Made by a program: the position numbers and the translations under genes
Assembly (NCBI GenBank): GCA_947381965.1
Contig: CANCXX010000045.1
Location: 1-36,423, forward strand
DNA from: an uncultured bacterium
GTDB taxonomy: Bacteria > Bacillota > Clostridia > Lachnospirales > Lachnospiraceae
Direction: 5' to 3'
Length of the DNA: 36,423 nucleotides
Shown: piece by piece, positions 32,419 through 36,423 of the stretch
Layout: every line of letters begins with the position of its first letter
Numbering within the stretch: position 1 is the first letter of the stretch
The notes under the pieces: model-generated
Told to the model about the DNA's origin: nothing
The model's database searches: none
What the model saw: the letters and a program-made list of their open reading frames with translations, nothing else

Positions 32419-33240
32419 TCAGTACTCCTCTATATTTACGATTTTTGCAGATAAGATGCCATACTTAATAATAGAATTTGCAAACCGTTTAAATTTTTCC
32501 GCCGCATCACTTACATAAAAACGGTACCGTTCTTCCCCAAGCTTTGCTCCGGCGTCGCTTAGCATGTTTTTTTCCTGTAGCAGCTCTTTCAGCTCCCTGG
32601 CTGTCTCATAGGCAGGGTTTACCAGCGTAACCTCTTCCCCCATCAAACGTCCCACTGTGGAACGGATTAAGGGATAATGAGTGCAGCCCAGTATCAGCGT
32701 ATCAATCCCTGTGTCAATCAATTCCTCCAGATACCTTCCCGCAATATCATCTGTTACCGGATCCTGCCATAATCCCTCTTCCACAAGGGGAACAAACAAG
32801 GGACAGGCTTTTCCGATAACACTGGCCTTTGGGTTGATTTTTTTTATGTATTCGGAATAAATCCCACTGCTTATGGTTCCTTCCGTTCCAATAACCCCTA
32901 CCCGGCCGTTTACTGTAGCTGCCGCCGCCACCTTCGCCCCTGGTTTGACTACTCCGATAATGGGAATATCCGTTTCTTTTTCAATTTCCTCCAGTGCATA
33001 GGCACTGGCAGTATTGCAGGCCACCACTATCGCCTTTACCTCTTTGGACTGCAGAAAGCGTACAATCTGTCTGGAATACTTTGTCACTGTATCCCTGGAC
33101 TTGCTTCCATAAGGAACTCTGGCCGTATCGCCGAAATAAATTATTTTTTCATTGGGAGTCTGGCGCATAATCTCCCGCATCACCGTAAGTCCTCCTACCC
33201 CGGAGTCAAAAACCCCTACAGGCGCATTTTTGTTAATCAT
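32419..33240 (-). CDS. murI: Glutamate racemase
   Basis: A 273-residue enzyme that converts L- to D-glutamate for peptidoglycan peptides, in the cytoplasm. The active-site signatures are all present: VFDSGVGGLTV near 10-20, VACNTASA with Cys75, and LGCTHYPLI with Cys186, the two catalytic Cys. Length is normal for the family. GAGGGATAG lies before the ATG. The DUF1934 gene follows with a 4-bp gap in the same transcript. Nothing unusual is seen. Confidence 0.96.
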   Translation of the reverse strand: MINKNAPVGVFDSGVGGLTVMREIMRQTPNEKIIYFGDTARVPYGSKSRDTVTKYSRQIVRFLQSKEVKAIVVACNTASAYALEEIEKETDIPIIGVVKPGAKVAAAATVNGRVGVIGTEGTISSGIYSEYIKKINPKASVIGKACPLFVPLVEEGLWQDPVTDDIAGRYLEELIDTGIDTLILGCTHYPLIRSTVGRLMGEEVTLVNPAYETARELKELLQEKNMLSDAGAKLGEERYRFYVSDAAEKFKRFANSIIKYGILSAKIVNIEEY

Positions 33241-33293
33241 ATCTATCCCTCTGCATACCGCAAGCTGTGCTTACGGTACTGCCACCAATAAAT

Positions 33294-33317
33294 AGTTTGG
33301 AAGTTTACTTCCAAACT
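33294..33317 (-). terminator. Perfect hairpin after the small signal-anchor gene
   Basis: AGTTTGGAAG (33294-33303) and CTTCCAAACT (33308-33317) form a perfect 10-bp stem with a 4-nt loop, 60 bp after the stop at 33377 and 54 bp before the murI start. The minus-strand tail ATTTATT is weakly T-rich, so termination may be partial. Confidence 0.5.
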
Positions 33318-33376
33318 TCATTCTCTTTTCTGCCTCAGTATTTTCATCCATCTTTTAGATGCTGCAAATGGCAGGA

Positions 33377-33820
33377 TTATCTGCCTCTTTGATATAAATA
33401 TTCCACAAGCCGGCTTTTTATGCAGATATCCCCAATCCACAATCCCCCTGCCCCTTGATTTTTTAAAGAATCGTTCCCGCTTTCTCCTTCCTTCTGCCCG
33501 GCTTCCATACGAAGAGGGCTCTGTGCCACAGCCCCTTCCGGTGTCCGGCACGCTCCCGTCTCCGCTCCACTGCCTGGTTCTGTATAGTCCCTTTCCCTCC
33601 GCGCTGTAGCGCCTGATTCCCTCTGACCTGCCCTCACCTGGCCCCCAGCGTCCTGCTCTGCATGCGCCTCTTCTATCTGAATCATTTCCTCTGTTTCCAG
33701 CTGACCTGCTTCTGATTCCTGCCCGCAGACATCCTCCGTAAAGCATAACTCCGGGTACACAAATCCCCACCAGCCCAAAGTGCCAATCAGTATCACAGCG
33801 GTTTCATATATCTTTCTCAT
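33377..33820 (-). CDS. Small secreted or membrane-anchored protein of unknown function
   Basis: A 147-residue protein with an N-terminal hydrophobic segment (about 5-27: YETAVILIGTLGWWGFVYPEL). A low-complexity hydrophilic part rich in Glu, Gly, Ala, Gln and Arg (about 33-115) and a short mixed tail follow. The first 30 residues are similar to a conserved Lachnospiraceae family as I remember it, whereas the rest is poorly conserved in composition. GGAAGGA lies 9 nt before the ATG. A second minus-strand frame runs across the same DNA but lacks a ribosome site. Function unknown. Confidence 0.65.
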   Translation of the reverse strand: MRKIYETAVILIGTLGWWGFVYPELCFTEDVCGQESEAGQLETEEMIQIEEAHAEQDAGGQVRAGQRESGATARRERDYTEPGSGAETGACRTPEGAVAQSPLRMEAGQKEGESGNDSLKNQGAGGLWIGDICIKSRLVEYLYQRGR

Positions 33821-33934
33821 TCTCTCTCATCCTTCCATGCCTGTCTTCGGCTTTATGCAAATACCACAGCCACCTTTCAAGGAGGTTTTGCAGCCGCTAA
33901 GCCATAATCATTTCCTGATAAGAGTTTTGCCTAT

Positions 33935-34633
33935 TTATGAACGTTTATTCAGTCTGCTTTCATTTTCCATCCGTATCTGTCTGATAATTGATCTTTCCTG
34001 ATTATCAATATGAAGCCTTACCGCCGCCGCTGCCCGTTCCTTATCCCGACAGGCAATGCTTTCATAAATCTCCCTGTGCTCGGATACCAGAATATCATGC
34101 TGGCTTTCCTCCTTAATATACACAAAACGGTAGCGGTACATCTGCTCCGAAAGATTATTTACCAGCTGCATCAGACGCTGATTGCCGGTAGCTTCCACAA
34201 TAATGTCATGGAGAGCCACATCCGCTTTGGCAATTATTGAAGCATCTTTTCCCATTGCGGCCTTTTCAAACGCAACGCAGGCTTCAAAAAGGCGTTCGAT
34301 ATCCTCCTTCGTAATGCGGTCACAGGCAAGCTCCACGCTCAGCGCGTCCAGCGCCCGCCGTACTTCCAGCACATCTTTTAAGCTTTTCTCTGTAATCCTT
34401 GCCACTTCCGCTCCACGCCTTGGAATCATAATCACCAGTCCTTCCAGCTCCAGCTTCCGGATGGCTTCACGGATTGGGGTTCTGCTGACTCCCAGCCGGT
34501 TCGCCAGATGCACTTCCATCAGGCGCTCCCCAGGCTTTAACTGCCCGGTCAGAATTGCTTTGCGCAAAGTGTTGAATACCACATCCCGAAGAGGTAAAAA
34601 TTCGTCCATGTCTACCTGTAACTGCCCGTCCAT
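33935..34633 (-). CDS. GntR-family regulator, FCD (FadR-like) type
   Basis: A 232-residue DNA-binding regulator. The N-terminal winged HTH spans about 12-75 (LRKAILTGQLKPGERLMEV, LANRLGVSRTPIREAIRKLE). The C-terminal FCD ligand domain (about 85-220) carries the usual metal-binding residues: ADVALHDI, SEHREI and RLHIDN. The effector cannot be told; FCD regulators often sense organic acids or sugar acids. GGAGG precedes the ATG. It lies 46 bp after ispE on the same strand. A TGTATA-type palindrome in the ispE promoter (35653-35667) is a candidate operator, so it may control its own transcript. Confidence 0.92.
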   Translation of the reverse strand: MDGQLQVDMDEFLPLRDVVFNTLRKAILTGQLKPGERLMEVHLANRLGVSRTPIREAIRKLELEGLVIMIPRRGAEVARITEKSLKDVLEVRRALDALSVELACDRITKEDIERLFEACVAFEKAAMGKDASIIAKADVALHDIIVEATGNQRLMQLVNNLSEQMYRYRFVYIKEESQHDILVSEHREIYESIACRDKERAAAAVRLHIDNQERSIIRQIRMENESRLNKRS

Positions 34634-34679
34634 TCCTTACATCCTCCTTTTCTGTCTTCAAACACTCTGGTTCCTATTG

Positions 34680-35558
34680 TTACCTCCCGGCCCTTTCCCC
34701 GAAAAATCCGGTCACAAAAACCTGCCCTGCAAGACCAGCCTTTCTGATTTTTTCCACTGCTTCTTTGGCCGCTTCCCTTTCCAGAAAAATGCCAAATACG
34801 GTTGGGCCGCTTCCGCTCATCAGCGCATTTTCTGCCCCTGCCTGACACATAATCCTTTTGATTTCCCCTATAACAGGATATCTGGGAACCGTTACCGTTT
34901 CCAGAACATTTCCCAGCCTTTGGGCAATTCCCAAAAGATTCCCATGCCGGATTGCTTCCGCCATACCGTCAATATCCGGATGCTGCGCCAGTTGGTCCAA
35001 ATGGAGATTTTCATAGACAAATCCGGTGGAAACGTTAATCTCCGGTTTAGCCACCGCCAGTACACACTCCGGCGCTGGTGGCAGGGAGGTAAGCCTTTCC
35101 CCAATGCCCTCTGAAAGAGCCGTTCCTCCCATCAGACAATAGGGTACATCCGCGCCGATTTTCACTCCCAGCTTCTGCATATCCATCAGGGTCATGGAAA
35201 GTCCAAACAGATCATTCATTCCATAAAAAACAGCTGCCGCATCCGTACTCCCTCCGGCCATACCCGCCGCAATAGGAATATGCTTTTCCAGATGAATTTC
35301 CACCCCTTCTCTTATGCCATATTCCTGCCGGAGCATCTTCGCCGTCTTATAAATCAGATTGTCTCTGCCTGCCGGAACCTCCCTGTTATCTACTGATAAA
35401 AAAATATCCGGTTCCCCGCACTTTTTAAAAGTTAACATATCCCAGATATCTACTGTCTGCATTATCATCTTTACTTCGTGATACCCGTCCGGGCGCCGCT
35501 TAAGCACATCCAGCCCCAGATTAATTTTCGCATATGCTTTTCTTTTTACACAGTCCAT
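34680..35558 (-). CDS. ispE: 4-diphosphocytidyl-2-C-methyl-D-erythritol kinase
   Basis: A 292-residue GHMP kinase of the non-mevalonate isoprenoid pathway, phosphorylating CDP-methylerythritol with ATP. Family signatures are present: KAYAKINLGL at the N-terminus, the glycine-rich ATP loop PIAAGMAGGSTDAAAV (about 95-110), the catalytic Asp in IGADVPYCLMGG, and the C-terminal LMSGSGPTVFG motif. Length is typical. GGGGAG lies 9 nt before the ATG. The gene begins a transcript that also holds the GntR regulator. Nothing in the sequence is odd. Confidence 0.96.
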   Translation of the reverse strand: MDCVKRKAYAKINLGLDVLKRRPDGYHEVKMIMQTVDIWDMLTFKKCGEPDIFLSVDNREVPAGRDNLIYKTAKMLRQEYGIREGVEIHLEKHIPIAAGMAGGSTDAAAVFYGMNDLFGLSMTLMDMQKLGVKIGADVPYCLMGGTALSEGIGERLTSLPPAPECVLAVAKPEINVSTGFVYENLHLDQLAQHPDIDGMAEAIRHGNLLGIAQRLGNVLETVTVPRYPVIGEIKRIMCQAGAENALMSGSGPTVFGIFLEREAAKEAVEKIRKAGLAGQVFVTGFFGERAGR

Positions 35559-35652
35559 ATTCCATATCTCCCCTATGAATTTACCGCCGGATTTACGCTA
35601 TACCTTTTATCCAAAACAAAACGCATTCCAGAAACGCTCTGACTGGATTGAT

Positions 35653-35667
35653 TGTATACATTATACA
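35653..35667 (-). promoter_or_regulatory. Palindromic operator over the -10 of the ispE-gntR promoter
   Basis: TGTATA-CAT-TATACA is a perfect palindrome with a 3-bp centre. A TATAAT box on the minus strand (35665-35660) lies inside it, about 100 bp upstream of ispE; the matching -35 is weak. The sequence resembles operators of FCD-type GntR regulators (GTnnnAC-like), and such a regulator is encoded in the same transcript. Binding would block the -10 directly. Confidence 0.5.
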
Positions 35668-35817
35668 CTATATTGTATTTAATTATATACATGGAAAACG
35701 TATTTCGTCAAGGCTTATCCTGTTTTATCATTTGCTTTTAAGGCACATAAATGCTGGAAACTGTAATACAATTTTCAAATTGTCTTTATTTGTCAGTGAA
35801 TGCCGTCCGGCTGCCTT

Positions 35818-35852
35818 TTGGGGTAGAATTGGGGTATAAATTGGGGTATAAA
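35818..35852 (+). repeat. Three short direct repeats TTGGGGTA(T/G)AA
   Basis: Units at 35818-35828 (TTGGGGTAGAA), 35829-35840 and 35841-35852 (both TTGGGGTATAAA) are head to tail with no spacer. They lie in the gene-free stretch 35559-36047, followed by a strong terminator. Such tandem G-rich repeats resemble arm-type sites seen near tyrosine-integrase attachment regions. No integrase gene is present here, so they may be a scar. Confidence 0.6.
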
Positions 35853-35884
35853 TTTCCCATAGTCCCATCATCCTTTAAGGGTAT

Positions 35885-35915
35885 AAGGCAGCAGGGTTTA
35901 TGCCTGCTGCCTTTT
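35885..35915 (+). terminator. Strong hairpin terminator in the region right of ispE
   Basis: AAGGCAGCAGG (35885-35895) pairs perfectly with CCTGCTGCCTT (35903-35913), 7-nt loop, followed by TT on the plus strand. No intact plus-strand gene precedes it, so it may be left over from a lost gene or end an unseen small RNA. Confidence 0.65.
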
Positions 35916-36047
35916 AAAAAGCTATTGTAATGCTGTCCATTTCCTGCTGTTTCGTATTTGTGTCCTGTTTCCCAATCTCAAATCGGGAAGCTGCTTTTCG
36001 TATAACCGGAAGAAATTATTTATTTCAAATGAAGAAAGGCCACCTCT

Positions 36048-36311
36048 ATGACAAAATCAGAATTGGAAAACAGAGCTTTTGAACTTGAAAAACTATTGGA
36101 ACAAAAGGAAAAAGAAATACAACGCCTGAAAAACCGGGGAGCCGGACGCACCCCCAAATTCAGTGACCGCGAAAGAGACAACATGATTGCTGAATATCAG
36201 ACTGGAAAGTCTATCAGAAAAATAGCTGAACAAAATAAATGCTCTGCAGGCTATGTTCACAAATTAATTAGTGAACATAGGCGATTTACCGAAACGCAAA
36301 TACCGCACTGA
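36048..36311 (+). CDS. Small HTH protein with coiled-coil N-terminus
   Basis: An 87-residue protein. Residues about 3-28 are a charged coiled coil (ELEKLLEQKEKEIQRLKN). Residues about 32-80 carry an HTH like the Hin/resolvase C-terminal domain (GRTPKFSDRERDNMIAEY, GKSIRKIAEQNKCSAGYVHKLI). The catalytic resolvase part is absent, so it is a stand-alone DNA-binding protein and not a recombinase. AAAGG lies about 10 nt before the ATG. It faces right, away from ispE, and is followed by a hairpin at the window edge. Function unknown; a remnant of, or regulator from, a mobile element is possible given the repeats upstream. Confidence 0.75.
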   Translation: MTKSELENRAFELEKLLEQKEKEIQRLKNRGAGRTPKFSDRERDNMIAEYQTGKSIRKIAEQNKCSAGYVHKLISEHRRFTETQIPH

Positions 36312-36395
36312 TAGCAGAATGCTGTCATGGCAGCAGGCGTCTGACCTTAAAATTCAGGCTGTATCATGGTTACTATTCATGGCTTAGCCGATAAA

Positions 36396-36422
36396 GCCCC
36401 CGCAAGCATTGAATGCGGGGGC
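36396..36422. terminator. GC-rich hairpin at the right window edge
   Basis: GCCCCCGCA (36396-36404) pairs perfectly with TGCGGGGGC (36414-36422), 9-nt loop. The following bases lie outside the window, so a T-run on the plus strand cannot be checked; on the minus strand the tail is not T-rich. Confidence 0.5.
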
Positions 36423-36423
36423 A

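Noticed and set aside
33318-33770. Second minus-strand frame across the small secreted protein gene
   Set aside because: Very rich in Gly and Arg, no ribosome site, starts inside the better supported gene.
36048-36311. Resolvase or invertase
   Set aside because: Only the HTH resembles this family; the catalytic domain with the active serine is absent.
1-36423. tRNA or rRNA genes
   Set aside because: No cloverleaf-like sequence or rRNA core sequence was noticed on either strand by eye; a tRNA search program would be needed to exclude them fully.

Overview
The window looks like a Clostridia chromosome, probably a spore-forming Lachnospiraceae. The evidence is the family make-up (a secreted trigger-factor-like lipoprotein, a DUF1934 protein, MurI, an FCD-type GntR regulator and IspE in one neighbourhood), a subtilisin-like protease of the CspB/CspC kind, and a Tn1549/CD1115-type conjugative element. 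The species cannot be told from the sequence. Almost every real gene lies on the minus strand, so the window is best read from right to left.

Right part (about 26.6-36.4 kb): host chromosome. From the right come a small HTH protein, a non-coding stretch with direct repeats, ispE, a GntR regulator, a small secreted or membrane protein, murI, a DUF1934 gene, an oppositely oriented membrane protein gene, a trigger-factor-like lipoprotein, a PcsB-like NlpC/P60 hydrolase, and an unusually long clpX. The 5' end of an S8 (subtilisin-like) protease gene follows.

Middle (about 21.15-26.62 kb): a compact element of about 5.47 kb that splits the S8 gene between the codon for its catalytic Asp and those for its catalytic His and Ser. 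It carries three large serine recombinases in tandem and one small upstream gene, and no other cargo. Both ends carry the same 6-bp core in the same reading frame, so exact excision would rebuild the S8 frame through all three catalytic residues. The layout resembles the sigK skin element. The S8 promoter also points into the recombinase genes.

Left part (1 to about 19.7 kb): an incomplete integrative conjugative element (ICE) that abuts, and may truncate, the 3' end of the S8 gene. From its right end it carries small conserved ICE genes (a SymE-like protein, DUF6075, DUF5348), parA-parB, a RepA_N initiator with 23-bp iterons inside the gene, an XRE regulator, and two overlapping sigma-like genes. 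Next comes an AT-rich cargo segment, then a sortase B with its surface adhesin substrate, then PcfB, VirD4 and the start of the mating-pore genes (Maff2). The relaxase, VirB4 and ICE integrase are outside the window.

The AT-rich cargo (about 9.2-13.5 kb) is the most likely undescribed system. One operon encodes a pentapeptide/beta-helix-like protein with a C-terminal two-helix channel-like module, then a HEMAH metallopeptidase-like protein, then a small two-helix membrane protein. A convergent gene for a membrane-anchored Ig-like protein follows. A protease next to a membrane effector suggests a protease-gated abortive-infection or competition system; this is inference. All positions come from reading the sequence and from reading-frame arithmetic. 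No database search was run.
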